64,000 bases of DNA from Noviherbaspirillum pedocola (GCF_016632335.1 NZ_JAEPBG010000002.1:496001-560000); one strand, 5' to 3'. Positions 54,279 to 63,652 are shown, counted from the stretch's first letter. Notes: a model not told the origin generated them from the sequence alone. Numbers and translations are program-made.

Positions 54279-56153
54279 TCAAACCCTTGCCGTCGACTCG
54301 GTCGCGGATGCGCCGGCCTCCAGTTCAGGCGCATCGGCATTGCGCGCTACCAGCATTGCTACGCAGCTGAAAGCAGGCAGATCGCCTTCCTCGAGGCCCT
54401 GCAATGCACCGGGCGTTTCAAACACCAGGTCGGCGCCGCCATCGCGCGGATCTGGCGTGAAGGCGATCGGCTGCGCGCCGAGGTTGACGGCCAGTTCCAG
54501 GATGCTGCCGTCGCCCATGCGCCAGCGCGCCGCAACGGCATGATCGGACAACGCCCAGGCCCGTATCGCGCGACAGCCGGGCAGGCGCGGAACGATGGCC
54601 GCATGCCGGGTCCGGAGCAATTGCGCGATCCAGGCCAGCCAGTCTTGCGCTTCCGGCTTCATCGCCGCGTTACCAATCGCGGCCGGCACCGAGGCGGCGA
54701 AGGTATCCGGATGGTTCGGATCCGGTATGGCGTCCCGGCTGGATTGCTGTGCGAACTCGGCGAAGGCGGCGAACTCATTACGCCGTCCCTCCCGCACCGC
54801 GGCGGCGAGGTTCTCATCCTGGAAATCGGTGAAGTACAGAAACGGCTCGGTCGCGCCCGAAGGTTCCCCCATGAACAGCAGCGGAATCTGCGGCGACAGC
54901 AGCAACAGCGCCATCGCCGCGCGCAGGGCGGCCGGATCGGAAAGCGTTGTCAGGCGCTCGCCCAGCGCCCGGTTGCCGATCTGGTCATGGTTCTGCAGGA
55001 ACAGCACGAAGGCCGACGGCGGCAGATGAGCGCTCGGTTCGCCGCGTGGCTTACCACCGCGATGCGCGGAAGGGTCGCCCTGGTAGATGAAGCCTTGCTC
55101 GAGGCAGCGGGCCAGGCGCTGTGCCGGCTTGTCCGCATAGTCGCTGTAATAGCCGTGCGCCTCGCCGGTCAGCAGCACATGCAGCGCATGATGGCCATCG
55201 TCGTTCCATTGCGCATCAAAAGCGTCGCCGAGCAGATTGGCCGCGTTGTCCTCGTGTTCCATCACCAGATGCGGCCGTCGATGCGCGCGAGCGCGGATTT
55301 GTGCCGCCATTTCAGACAGCCATTCCTGGTCGGCGATCGCATGCAGGGCGTCAAAGCGCAAGCCATCCAGGTGGAATTCATTGAGCCAGTACACCGCGTT
55401 CTGGATGAAGAATTCCCGGACTTGCGGCTTGCGAAAATCGATGGCCGCGCCCCAGGGCGTCTGTATATCGGTACGGAAGAAGTCACGCGCGTAACTGTTC
55501 AGGTAGTTGCCGTCGGGGCCGAAGTGGTTGTACACGACATCGAGGAACACCATGATTCCCTGCGCATGAGCGGCATCGACCAGCGCTTTCAGTTCGTCGA
55601 CGGAGCCGTAGCTGTTATCGGGCGCATAGGGCAGCACGCCGTCATAGCCCCAGTTGTGTTTGCCGGGGAAGGCGGCGATCGGCATGAGCTCGATGGCGGT
55701 AATGCCGATGGCGGCCATCTCGGGCAGGCGCGCTGCCACGCCCTTGAAACCGCCGAAGGCGCCGACGTGCAATTCGTAAATCACCGCTTCTTCCCACGGC
55801 CGGCCCTGCCAGTGCTCGTCGTGCCAGGCGTAGCTTGCCGGATCGGTCACCATGCTCGGGCCGTGCGGATCGCCATGCTGTGCGTGCGAAGCCGGATCCG
55901 GAACCTGCATGCCATCCTCGAGCCGGTAACGGTAGAGCGTGCCGGCGCCGCAATCGGCTTGCGCTTCGAACCAGCCATCGTCCAGGCGCGTCATCGGCAC
56001 GGTTCGCCTGCCTTCGTCGAGCACGACATCGATCGCATTCGCATTCGGCGCCCACAGGCGAAATTCCGTACGGTTGGGGCCGATCAGCGTGGCGCCGAAT
56101 TCGGCCGTGCCCGGTTCCCGGCTGCGGCTACCCGCGTCTTGCGCTGCACTCAT
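54279..56153 (-). CDS. treZ: Malto-oligosyltrehalose trehalohydrolase
   Basis: Releases trehalose from maltooligosyltrehalose; a GH13 enzyme normally paired with TreY. The 624 residues contain an N-terminal beta domain (FRLWAPNANAIDVVL) and the GH13 barrel with DVVYNHFGPDGNY. The catalytic Asp is in GLRFDALHAI, the catalytic Glu in HLVMEHEDN, and the third acid in NHDQIGNRALGERL. No treY, treS, glgX or glgB is next to it in this window. The upstream gene pbpG is divergent. Confidence 0.93.
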   Translation of the reverse strand: MSAAQDAGSRSREPGTAEFGATLIGPNRTEFRLWAPNANAIDVVLDEGRRTVPMTRLDDGWFEAQADCGAGTLYRYRLEDGMQVPDPASHAQHGDPHGPSMVTDPASYAWHDEHWQGRPWEEAVIYELHVGAFGGFKGVAARLPEMAAIGITAIELMPIAAFPGKHNWGYDGVLPYAPDNSYGSVDELKALVDAAHAQGIMVFLDVVYNHFGPDGNYLNSYARDFFRTDIQTPWGAAIDFRKPQVREFFIQNAVYWLNEFHLDGLRFDALHAIADQEWLSEMAAQIRARAHRRPHLVMEHEDNAANLLGDAFDAQWNDDGHHALHVLLTGEAHGYYSDYADKPAQRLARCLEQGFIYQGDPSAHRGGKPRGEPSAHLPPSAFVLFLQNHDQIGNRALGERLTTLSDPAALRAAMALLLLSPQIPLLFMGEPSGATEPFLYFTDFQDENLAAAVREGRRNEFAAFAEFAQQSSRDAIPDPNHPDTFAASVPAAIGNAAMKPEAQDWLAWIAQLLRTRHAAIVPRLPGCRAIRAWALSDHAVAARWRMGDGSILELAVNLGAQPIAFTPDPRDGGADLVFETPGALQGLEEGDLPAFSCVAMLVARNADAPELEAGASATESTARV

Positions 56154-56417
56154 GAAATCTTCCTCTTCTGAAAACGCATTTGGCTCGGCTTAAAGACCGG
56201 CTTGTCCGGACCATCAGTCAGCCAAGGAGTGTAGCGAGCGCGTGGATGCGGGCCGCGCAATGTCGGAATCTCATCTCCGTTTTGATCAATCGTGGCGCAA
56301 CTGTCACCAAGCACCAGTCTTGCACGATAAAAATCGTTTCAAGAAAGAAATGATACGGAGAAATGTTCCGTAAAATTGGCTATGATTGTTGCACTGGATT
56401 AATTAAGGGGGAATTCC
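56154..56417. promoter_or_regulatory. Divergent upstream region of treZ and pbpG
   Basis: This 264-bp stretch has no gene. The pbpG-proximal half is AT-rich with a possible -10 TATGAT (56381-56386), about 30 bp before the pbpG start. No matching -35 can be fixed. The treZ side is not clearly organised. Confidence 0.35.
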
Positions 56418-57302
56418 ATGTTCAAGACGGCGGTGTTGGCGGCACTGATCTGTTTGGCGAGTTCGGCGCATGCCGTCAATCTCGGCTCGAAGCATGCCTT
56501 GCTGATTGATGAAGACACCGGCGCCGTGATGCTGGAAAAGAATTCGAACGACATCGTGCCGATTGCTTCGCTGACGAAGCTGATGACGGCCATGGTGGTG
56601 CTGGATGCGCATCCGGACATGGATGAGAACATCACCATCACCGAGGACGACGTCGACATGCTCAAGCACAGTTCCTCGCGCGTGCCGGTGGGCACCAGCT
56701 TTACACGCGCAGCGCTGCTGGAATTGGCGTTGATGTCCTCGGATAATCGCGCCGCGCATGCGCTGGCACGCAGCTATCCCGGCGGCATGGATGCCTTTCT
56801 GAGCGGAGTGCGCACCAAGGCTATGGAGCTCGGCCTGCGTCGTACCAACATCGAAGAGCCTACCGGACTGTCGCCGCACAATACCTCGACCGCGGTCGAC
56901 CTTTCCAGGATCGCGATGGCGGCTTCGCGTTATCCCGAGATCGCGCGCATCACCACGTCTTCGAACGATCTGATCGATGTCGATGGCGCGCCCACGCAGT
57001 ACCGCAATACCAATCACCTCGTTGGTCATCACGGCTGGGACATCCTGTTGTCCAAAACCGGTTTCACCCGCGAAGCCGGCCGCTGCCTGGTCATGCGCGT
57101 GCAGGCGGCTGGCCGCCACGCGATCATGGTGTTGCTCAACGCCAGCGGCAGCGCCGCTCGCACGATGGATGCGATGAATCTGCAGCGTGTAATTACCGGC
57201 GAACCGATGATTGCTGCTGCTGTGCGCGTCAAGCATCGCAAGCCCGCAACCCGAGTCGCCCGCGCGACAGCACGTCGCGGACACGGCCACCGCCTGAGCT
57301 GA
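56418..57302 (+). CDS. pbpG: D-alanyl-D-alanine endopeptidase, PBP7 type
   Basis: A penicillin-binding serine hydrolase (S11) that trims peptidoglycan crosslinks. The 294 residues begin with a signal peptide (MFKTAVLAALICLASSAHA). They contain SxxK as SLTK (about residue 54), SxN as SSDN (about 110) and KTG as SKTG (about 217), all in the right order. The C-terminus is basic (KHRKPATRVARATARR). GGGGGAATTCC-like sequence precedes the ATG. It ends at a terminator and is divergent from treZ. Confidence 0.93.
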   Translation: MFKTAVLAALICLASSAHAVNLGSKHALLIDEDTGAVMLEKNSNDIVPIASLTKLMTAMVVLDAHPDMDENITITEDDVDMLKHSSSRVPVGTSFTRAALLELALMSSDNRAAHALARSYPGGMDAFLSGVRTKAMELGLRRTNIEEPTGLSPHNTSTAVDLSRIAMAASRYPEIARITTSSNDLIDVDGAPTQYRNTNHLVGHHGWDILLSKTGFTREAGRCLVMRVQAAGRHAIMVLLNASGSAARTMDAMNLQRVITGEPMIAAAVRVKHRKPATRVARATARRGHGHRLS

Positions 57303-57325
57303 TCAAGACGCCGCGGGCTCCGTCC

Positions 57326-57360
57326 GCCGGCGCAGCGCAGTCTGCGCCGGCTTCTCCTTT
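57326..57360 (+). terminator. Rho-independent terminator after pbpG
   Basis: A perfect 10-bp stem GCCGGCGCAG / CTGCGCCGGC with a 6-base loop is followed by TTCTCCTTT. The T run is interrupted. Confidence 0.65.
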
Positions 57361-57378
57361 CCGGCGAGCGGCCGGGCA

Positions 57379-58194
57379 TTACTCCTTGAAATACACCACC
57401 TGCTGGCTTACCGCGAGCAGCTTGCCGTCACCGCTCCAGATTTCCGCGCTCTGATCGAAGAAACCGTTGCCGAAATGACCGGCGCGCGCCACGCCGAGCA
57501 CCGGCTGCGTGCCCTGTGCGGCAAGCTGTGCGGCATCCGCGTGGAACAGCGTGGTCAGCGCTACTGTGCCGACCGGCACCCAGGCCGGACGGCGCACGAA
57601 AATCCGCGGAAAGAAGGCGTCGCACAGCGAGGCGAGGGCGGGGTAGTCCAGCGCACGCGCGGGTTGGTCCCGCATCCAGACCTGTGTCAACGAATCCGGT
57701 TCGCGATTTGCTTCTGTTTCGCCGAGCGCTCCGGTGACGAAGCGCATCTCGTAGCGGCGCGTCCATGCGGCACGCGGATGTGCCGGCGCTACCGGCACCG
57801 TCTCTGCCGCTGGCGGCGCCGGAAAGCGCAGCTCAGTCGATGTCCAAGTGTCGCGCCTCGTGGCGAATACTGCAGTGGCGAACGCGGCAACCGCACCGGC
57901 CTGCGTCAATTCGATCAGCCAATGCTGGGTGCTGCGGTTGGTGCGCATAGGCCTTGCGCGAACATCAAAACCGCCGTCGGCGATCGGCGCTGCGTAATGC
58001 ACCGTCAGCGACAAGGGATCGCCCAGCCGTTCCGGGTGCTGCATTGCACCGTTGAGCAGGGTGGCAGCAATCACGCCGCCGAAAGGGCCGACCATGTTGG
58101 CATAGTCAACGCTGGTCTGGCCGCGGTATTGGTGCGCTTCGGCTGGCTCGAGTGCGATCGCGGCATCGAGCGGATGCCCCTGTTCTGTCTCCAT
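57379..58194 (-). CDS. TesB-like acyl-CoA thioesterase (double hotdog)
   Basis: A 271-residue protein with two hotdog halves. The N-terminal half has NMVGPFGGVIAATLLNGAM and the C-terminal half ARAGHFGNGFFDQSAEIW, as in TesB/4HBT_3 thioesterases. These hydrolyse acyl-CoA esters; chain preference is unknown. The start at 58194 (METEQGHPLD) is preceded by GAGGATCAC; a frame 120 bp longer lacks support. Convergent with pbpG. Confidence 0.83.
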   Translation of the reverse strand: METEQGHPLDAAIALEPAEAHQYRGQTSVDYANMVGPFGGVIAATLLNGAMQHPERLGDPLSLTVHYAAPIADGGFDVRARPMRTNRSTQHWLIELTQAGAVAAFATAVFATRRDTWTSTELRFPAPPAAETVPVAPAHPRAAWTRRYEMRFVTGALGETEANREPDSLTQVWMRDQPARALDYPALASLCDAFFPRIFVRRPAWVPVGTVALTTLFHADAAQLAAQGTQPVLGVARAGHFGNGFFDQSAEIWSGDGKLLAVSQQVVYFKE

Positions 58195-58361
58195 GTGATC
58201 CTCGTTCGTTTGTCGAATTGAGCAGAAATGCTGCCCCGGCATTCTATGCTCGCGAACGGGTTTTCTGCCGGCGTGCGCCGGCGGGGGAGTGTGGGCAGGT
58301 ACGGAACCGGGCAACGCCGAACGCGAGCAAAACCGCTGTACCGAAAGCGGAGGGGCCCGCC
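58195..58361. other. Gap between thioesterase and GGDEF/EAL gene, no gene seen
   Basis: This 167-bp stretch is GC-rich, without a recognisable gene or strong terminator. It must hold the thioesterase promoter on the minus strand if that gene is not co-transcribed with the upstream GGDEF/EAL gene. Confidence 0.4.
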
Positions 58362-60455
58362 TCAGACTGCGGCTTCAGCACCGATCGCGTCGCGCAGGAA
58401 GGCTTCGAAGTCCGGGACCGACAGCGGCTTGCTGCGCAAATACCCCTGGTATTCATCACAGTCGAGCGATTCGAGGAAAGCAAGCTGCTCCGAAGTCTCT
58501 ACGCCTTCGGCGATGACGCCAAGCCGCAGGCTGTGCGCCAAAGCGATCACCGAACGTACGATGGCGGCATCGTCGGCATCGGAACTGATATCGCGTACGA
58601 AGGAACGGTCGATCTTCAGCGTATCAAGCCGGAACTGCTTCAGATAGCTCAGGCTGGAGTAGCCGGTGCCGAAATCGTCGATCGAGATGTGTATGCCCTG
58701 CGCATGCAGTTTTTCCAGGATCTGCGCGGCTTCCTTGGCGTTGTGCATTACCACGCTTTCGGTGACTTCCAGCTCCAGGCAGGAGGCGTCCAGGCCAACG
58801 TCCTTCAGCACGCCGGCGACGAATTCGGGCAGGTTCTGCTGCCGGAACTGCACCGCAGACAGGTTCACCGCCACGCGCAGCTTGGGCAAACCCTGCTGCT
58901 GCCAATCCCGGTTTTGCCGGCAAGCGGTTTCCAGCACCCACGCGCCGATAGGCCCGATCAGGCCAATTTCCTCGGCGAGTGGAATGAATTCCGCCGGCGG
59001 CACCAGGCCGCGCTCCGGATGACGCCAGCGCAGCAGCGCTTCCATGCCGAGCACCTGGCCGGATTTCACATCCACCTTCGGCTGGTAATGCAATTCGAAC
59101 TCGCGCTGATCGAGCGCGCGGCGCAGCGCCTTTTCCAGAGCCAGGCGCGCGCTGGCCGCCGCATTCATCTCCGGCGTGAAGAACTGGTAATTGCCGCGGC
59201 CCATGCGCTTGGCGTGGTACATCGCGCTGTCGGCATTGCTCATCAGTTCGCGCAGTGTGCCGCCGTCTTCCGGGTAAAGGCTGATGCCGAGGCTGGCCAG
59301 GACATTCTGTTCCTGTCCATCGACTTCCACTGGCAAGGTTAGGGCCGACAAGATGTTCTGCGCAATCTGCGCCGCCGCCTGCGGATTGAGGATGTCGCCA
59401 GCCAGCACGACGAATTCATCGCCGCCGATGCGTGCGACCGTGTCGGTGTTGCGCAGGCTGGCGGAAAGCCGCGCGGCAACTGCCTGCAGCAGTTTGTCGC
59501 CGTAGTGATGACCAAGCGAATCGTTGATCGTCTTGAAGCGGTCCAGATCGAGAAACATCAGGGCAAAGCCACGGCCTGAGCGCGAGGAAGCGGCGATCGC
59601 CTGGCAAATGCGGTCTTCGAGCAGGCTGCGATTCGGCAACTGGGTCAGCGCATCATGCAGCGCCTGGTGATGCAGTTGCTGATTGGCGTCGGACAGCGAT
59701 TTCACCAAGCCGGCGGTGCGCTGGGCGATACGCGAATCGAGCACGGCGAGCATCAGCGCAATCGACAGTACCGACAGCGAGCCGACGCCGACCGACAGCG
59801 CCAGCCAGCCGCTTTCGACGCCACCTGCGGCCATGCAGAAGCTGCCGGTCGGGAAACTGGCAGCCGCCATGCCGGTGTAATGCATGGCGGTGATCGCCAG
59901 GCCCATGACCACCGCGCTGCCGCCTTTCTTCAGGTTGGCCAGCATCGAATCATCGGCGCGCAGCGTAAAGGCGATCCACAGGGCGACAATCGATGCCGAA
60001 ATCGCAATCGCCACCGAGGCCAGGAACAGGAGCGGATCGTACTGGATCGCCGGACTCATGCGCATGGCGGCCATGCCGGTGTAATGCATGCCGCAGATGC
60101 CGAAGCCCATCAGCGTGCCGGCCAGCACCAGACGCGCGATGCCGACCGTTTTACGGCTGACGATAAACAACGCGAAGGCCGAGACCATCACCGCGAACAA
60201 CAGCGAAAGAAAGGTCAGACCCAGGTCATAGGACATGCGGATGGGCAGGCTGAAGGCCAGCATGCCGATGAAATGCATGGACCAGATGCCCACGCCCATC
60301 GCGATCGCTCCGCCAGCAAGCCAGAACGTGCTGACCTTGCCCTCGGTGGCACTGACTCGGGCCGCCAGGTTCAGGGCGGTGTACGAAGCCATCATCGCAA
60401 CCAGGATGGACAGGCCGACAAGCTGATGATCGTAAATACCGGTCAGAAAGGACAA
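58362..60455 (-). CDS. MHYT-GGDEF-EAL protein (c-di-GMP turnover)
   Basis: A 697-residue inner-membrane signalling protein. Seven hydrophobic helices form an MHYT sensor (about 1-245) with MHFIGM, MHYTGM and MHYTGM motifs proposed to bind metal and sense gases. A GGDEF domain (about 268-430) has RIGGDEFVVL, the intact diguanylate cyclase signature. An EAL domain (about 440-690) has GMEALLRW and DDFGTGYSSL. Both catalytic signatures look intact, so it may be bifunctional; which activity dominates is not predictable. It is transcribed divergently from the PhzS-like gene. Confidence 0.92.
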   Translation of the reverse strand: MSFLTGIYDHQLVGLSILVAMMASYTALNLAARVSATEGKVSTFWLAGGAIAMGVGIWSMHFIGMLAFSLPIRMSYDLGLTFLSLLFAVMVSAFALFIVSRKTVGIARLVLAGTLMGFGICGMHYTGMAAMRMSPAIQYDPLLFLASVAIAISASIVALWIAFTLRADDSMLANLKKGGSAVVMGLAITAMHYTGMAAASFPTGSFCMAAGGVESGWLALSVGVGSLSVLSIALMLAVLDSRIAQRTAGLVKSLSDANQQLHHQALHDALTQLPNRSLLEDRICQAIAASSRSGRGFALMFLDLDRFKTINDSLGHHYGDKLLQAVAARLSASLRNTDTVARIGGDEFVVLAGDILNPQAAAQIAQNILSALTLPVEVDGQEQNVLASLGISLYPEDGGTLRELMSNADSAMYHAKRMGRGNYQFFTPEMNAAASARLALEKALRRALDQREFELHYQPKVDVKSGQVLGMEALLRWRHPERGLVPPAEFIPLAEEIGLIGPIGAWVLETACRQNRDWQQQGLPKLRVAVNLSAVQFRQQNLPEFVAGVLKDVGLDASCLELEVTESVVMHNAKEAAQILEKLHAQGIHISIDDFGTGYSSLSYLKQFRLDTLKIDRSFVRDISSDADDAAIVRSVIALAHSLRLGVIAEGVETSEQLAFLESLDCDEYQGYLRSKPLSVPDFEAFLRDAIGAEAAV

Positions 60456-60692
60456 AGTGAGCTCGCTTGATTTTTAAGTTATTGTCTAACGGCAACATTC
60501 TCGCCGAATTTAGGGCTGGGCGGGGTGATGTTTGGTTCGTCGGGGAAAGCGCTGATTGGTTTTCTATCGATAACCTCCGGTTTTCCCCAGCCGTGCCTGC
60601 GGGAAACCTTGGTTCGGACCAGCGCTGCGAATGTTATAAAATCCAGCACGCAGTGCAGGCTGCGACGTTGACAATCACTCCAGGGGACAAGA
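60456..60692. promoter_or_regulatory. Divergent region between GGDEF/EAL gene and PhzS-like gene
   Basis: This 237-bp stretch has no gene. TATAAA (60635-60640) preceded by TTGGTT (60609-60614, 20-bp spacing) is a weak promoter candidate for the monooxygenase gene, and AGGGGACAAG is its ribosome site. The minus-strand side is AT-rich near the GGDEF/EAL start. Confidence 0.4.
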
Positions 60693-61949
60693 ATGAGGAT
60701 CACAGTAGCCGGGGCCGGCATCGGCGGCCTCGTATTTGCGCTGATGCTGCACAAGCGCGGCATCGAAGTCGAGGTATGGGAATCGGTGCAGGAGATCCAT
60801 CCGCTGGGCGTCGGTATCAACCTGTTGCCGCATGCGGTCAAGGAATTGGCCGAATTGGGACTCGAAGAGTCGATTGCCGAAATCGCGATCAAGACTTCGC
60901 AGCTCGCCTACTACAACAAGTTCGGCCAGCAGATCTGGGTCGAGCCGCGCGGCCGCGCCGCAGGCTACGACTATCCACAGTTCTCGATTCACCGCGGCGG
61001 GCTGCAGATGCTGTTGTTGCGCGCCGCGCAGCAGCGTCTGGGCGCCGACCGGGTGCATCTGGGCCATGCGCTGGAATCCTTCACCCAGGACGCGGACAGC
61101 GTCACCACCGTAATGCGCCGTCGCGCTGACGATACGCTGATCGAAACCCGTTCCGACATGCTGGTTGGCGCTGATGGCATCCACTCCGCGCTGCGCAAGC
61201 TGATGCATCCGATCGGTGATGCGCCGCGCTTCTCCGGGCGCATGCTGTGGCGTGCGATGACCGAAGGCCAAGCATTCATGGATGGCCGCACCATGTTCAT
61301 GGCCGGCCATCAGGACCAGAAATTCGTCGCTTATCCGATTTCTGAACCGCTGCGCCAACAAGGACGTTCGCTGATCAACTGGATCGCCGAGCTGCGCGTG
61401 CCCGATGGCGCACTCGCCACGACCGACTGGAACCGCAAGGTCGACAAATCGGTCTTTGCGGATGCCTTCGCCTCCTGGAAGTGGGATTGGATCGACATTC
61501 CGGCGCTGATCGATGGCGCGCCGGTCATCTATGAATTTCCGCTGGTGGACCGCGATCCCTTGCCGCGCTGGACCGATGGCCGCGTCACGCTCATGGGCGA
61601 CGCCGCGCACCCGATGTATCCGATCGGATCCAACGGCAGCGCCCAGGCCATCCTCGATGCGCGTTACCTGGCCGATTGCCTGGAAGACGCCAGAGCCAAT
61701 CGCTGCAGCCTGCCTTACGCGCTGAAGGAATACGAAGCCGAGCGCCTGCCGAAGACCGCCGGCATCGTGCTGCGCAACCGCATGAATGGGCCAGAGCAGG
61801 TGATGCAACTGGCCGAAGAGCGCGCACCGAACGGTTTCGACGATATCAATGCCGTGTTGCCGCTGGCCGAGCGCGAAGCGATCTCACAGCGCTACAAGCG
61901 CCTGGCCGGCTTCGACAAGCAAACCCTGGCCGCGGCGCCGCAGCGTTGA
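60693..61949 (+). CDS. FAD-dependent monooxygenase resembling PhzS
   Basis: A 418-residue class A flavin monooxygenase. The FAD motif GAGIGGLVFAL is near the N-terminus, and LVGADGIHSALR (DG motif, about residue 158) and LMGDAAHPMYPIGSNGSAQ (GD motif, about 302) are intact. Several segments (HPLGVGINLLPHAVKELAEL, YPQFSIHRGGLQM, PLVDRDPLP) closely resemble the phenazine hydroxylase PhzS of Pseudomonas and its flavin-dependent oxidoreductase relatives. Whether it acts on phenazines or on a simpler aromatic acid is unknown; no phenazine genes are in the window. It is 11 bp ahead of a thioesterase gene. Confidence 0.87.
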   Translation: MRITVAGAGIGGLVFALMLHKRGIEVEVWESVQEIHPLGVGINLLPHAVKELAELGLEESIAEIAIKTSQLAYYNKFGQQIWVEPRGRAAGYDYPQFSIHRGGLQMLLLRAAQQRLGADRVHLGHALESFTQDADSVTTVMRRRADDTLIETRSDMLVGADGIHSALRKLMHPIGDAPRFSGRMLWRAMTEGQAFMDGRTMFMAGHQDQKFVAYPISEPLRQQGRSLINWIAELRVPDGALATTDWNRKVDKSVFADAFASWKWDWIDIPALIDGAPVIYEFPLVDRDPLPRWTDGRVTLMGDAAHPMYPIGSNGSAQAILDARYLADCLEDARANRCSLPYALKEYEAERLPKTAGIVLRNRMNGPEQVMQLAEERAPNGFDDINAVLPLAEREAISQRYKRLAGFDKQTLAAAPQR

Positions 61950-61960
61950 CTGGCGCCGCG

Positions 61961-62413
61961 ATGACGATCTGGAAACGCGCGTTCACCCTGGCCGACCTGG
62001 ACCGGCTGCATGCCGACACCGCGGTCGAGCGGCTCGGTATCGAATTTATCGGCGCGGGCGACGACTGGCTTGCCGCGCGCATGCCGGTGGACAGCCGCAC
62101 GGTGCAGCCGTTCCGCATTCTGCATGGCGGCGCCTCGGCGCTGCTAGCGGAAACCGTCGGCAGCTGCGCCGGCAACCTGTGCCTGGCGCCGGAAACCGAA
62201 TACTGCGTTGGCCTGGATATCAATGCCAACCACATGCGCGCGGCATCCGGCGGCTGGGTCATCGGCACGGCCCGGCCGCTGCATCTTGGACGCACCACCC
62301 AGGTCTGGGAAATCCGTATCACGGACGAGGAAGACAGGCTGGTCTGCATGTCGCGGCTGACGATGTCGGTGCTGCGGCGCGCAGGGCAGGTTGACAAGCA
62401 GAACTCACCATAA
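61961..62413 (+). CDS. PaaI-type hotdog thioesterase
   Basis: A 150-residue hotdog-fold thioesterase of the PaaI/MenI group. The sequence RILHGGASALLAETVGS includes the HGG/E catalytic segment, and YCVGLDINANHMRAASGG is the next beta-hairpin. Such enzymes hydrolyse aromatic or short acyl-CoA thioesters. The ATG at 61961 is 11 bp after the monooxygenase stop codon, so they are probably co-transcribed and may act on the same aromatic compound (inference). Confidence 0.87.
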   Translation: MTIWKRAFTLADLDRLHADTAVERLGIEFIGAGDDWLAARMPVDSRTVQPFRILHGGASALLAETVGSCAGNLCLAPETEYCVGLDINANHMRAASGGWVIGTARPLHLGRTTQVWEIRITDEEDRLVCMSRLTMSVLRRAGQVDKQNSP

Positions 62414-62443
62414 CAAGCAAGCCGATAACCGGAGGAGACAAGC

Positions 62444-63619
62444 ATGAACCGCAATCACCCCAATACCCCGATCCCGAAACTCGCTGCGCTGGCGGTGCTC
62501 AGCGCCACGCTCGGCATGAGCCTGCCGGCCTGGGCCGATATCACCGTCGGCATCTCGGTTTCGGCCACCGGCCCGGCGGCATCGCTGGGCATCCCGGAAA
62601 AGAACACCGTGGCGCTGTTGCCAACCACGATAGCCGGACAAAAGGTCCGTTACATCGTGCTCGACGACGCAACCAACCCGACCGAAGCCAACAAGAACGC
62701 CCGCAAGTTCGCCAGCGAAGACAGCGCCGACATCATCTTCGGATCCTCCGCCGTGCCGACCTCGCTGGCCATTGCCGAAGTCGCCGCCGAAACGAAGACG
62801 CCGCAGGTCGCGCTGGCGCCGGTCGAGATCAACGATGCCAAGAAGGCCTGGGTGTTCGTCGTGCCGCAACATAACGCGCTCATGGCGCGCGCGCTGGCCG
62901 ATCACATGAAAGCCCATGGCGTGAAGACGCTCGGCTTCATCGGCTTTGCCGATGGCTACGGCGAAGGCTGGCTGAGGGAAATGACGCGCGCGGCCGAAGC
63001 GGCCGGAATCAAGATGGTCGCGGTCGAGCGCTACAACCGCACCGACACCAGCGTCACCGGTCAGACGGTAAAGCTGATTGCGGCCAAGCCGGACGCCATC
63101 CTGGTCGCCGGTTCCGGCACGCCGGCGGCCTTGCCGCAGATCGCGCTGGTGGACCGCGGCTACAAGGGTCCGATCTATCAGAGCCACGGCGCGGCGAACA
63201 AGGAATTCATCCGTGTCGGCGGCAAGGCGGTGGAAGGTGCGGTGCTGCCGGTCGGCCCGGTGGTGGTCGCTTCGCAGCTGCCGAGCAGCCATCCGTCCAA
63301 GGTGGTCGCTATGGAATACACCAAGGCCTATGAAGAGAAATACGGCGCCGGCACTGTCTCGCAATTCGGCGGCCATCTGTTCGACGCCTACAAGCTGCTC
63401 GAAGCTGCGGTGCCGACCGCCTTGAAGAAGGGCCAGCCCGGCACGCCAGCCTTCCGCCAGGCGCTGCGCGACGCGATCGAGACCGACCGCGAAGTTGTTG
63501 GCGCGCACGGCGTGTTCAACATGAGCCCGACCGACCACTATGGCCATGACGAGCGCGCGCGGGTGCTGGTGAAGATCACCAACGGCGACTGGAAGCTGAT
63601 CGAGGCGGGCGCAAAGTAA
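62444..63619 (+). CDS. Branched-chain amino-acid-type ABC transporter substrate-binding protein
   Basis: A 391-residue periplasmic binding protein of the LivK/Leu-Ile-Val type. Its signal peptide ends near PAWA (about residue 29). Two alpha/beta lobes follow, with VGISVSATGPAASLGIPEKN at the front and VAPVEIN-like hinge sequence. The motifs GSSAVPTSLAI and GADGYGEGW-like FADGYGEGWL are typical. No permease or ATPase gene is adjacent, so it must use a distant transporter or another role. A GGAGGAGACAAG site precedes the ATG. It follows the thioesterase by 30 bp and may carry aromatic or other carboxylates. Confidence 0.9.
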   Translation: MNRNHPNTPIPKLAALAVLSATLGMSLPAWADITVGISVSATGPAASLGIPEKNTVALLPTTIAGQKVRYIVLDDATNPTEANKNARKFASEDSADIIFGSSAVPTSLAIAEVAAETKTPQVALAPVEINDAKKAWVFVVPQHNALMARALADHMKAHGVKTLGFIGFADGYGEGWLREMTRAAEAAGIKMVAVERYNRTDTSVTGQTVKLIAAKPDAILVAGSGTPAALPQIALVDRGYKGPIYQSHGAANKEFIRVGGKAVEGAVLPVGPVVVASQLPSSHPSKVVAMEYTKAYEEKYGAGTVSQFGGHLFDAYKLLEAAVPTALKKGQPGTPAFRQALRDAIETDREVVGAHGVFNMSPTDHYGHDERARVLVKITNGDWKLIEAGAK

Positions 63620-63652
63620 GCAGCGCTGCCTGAAAATTCCCGGAAAACGAGG

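Noticed and set aside
54255-56171. Plus-strand open frame of about 638 codons opposite treZ
   Set aside because: It mirrors treZ, which has all GH13 catalytic motifs. The mirror frame has none.
60668-60673. Perfect TTGACA as -35 element of the PhzS-like gene
   Set aside because: It is only 20 bp before the ATG and overlaps the leader next to the ribosome site, so its -10 would fall inside the coding region.
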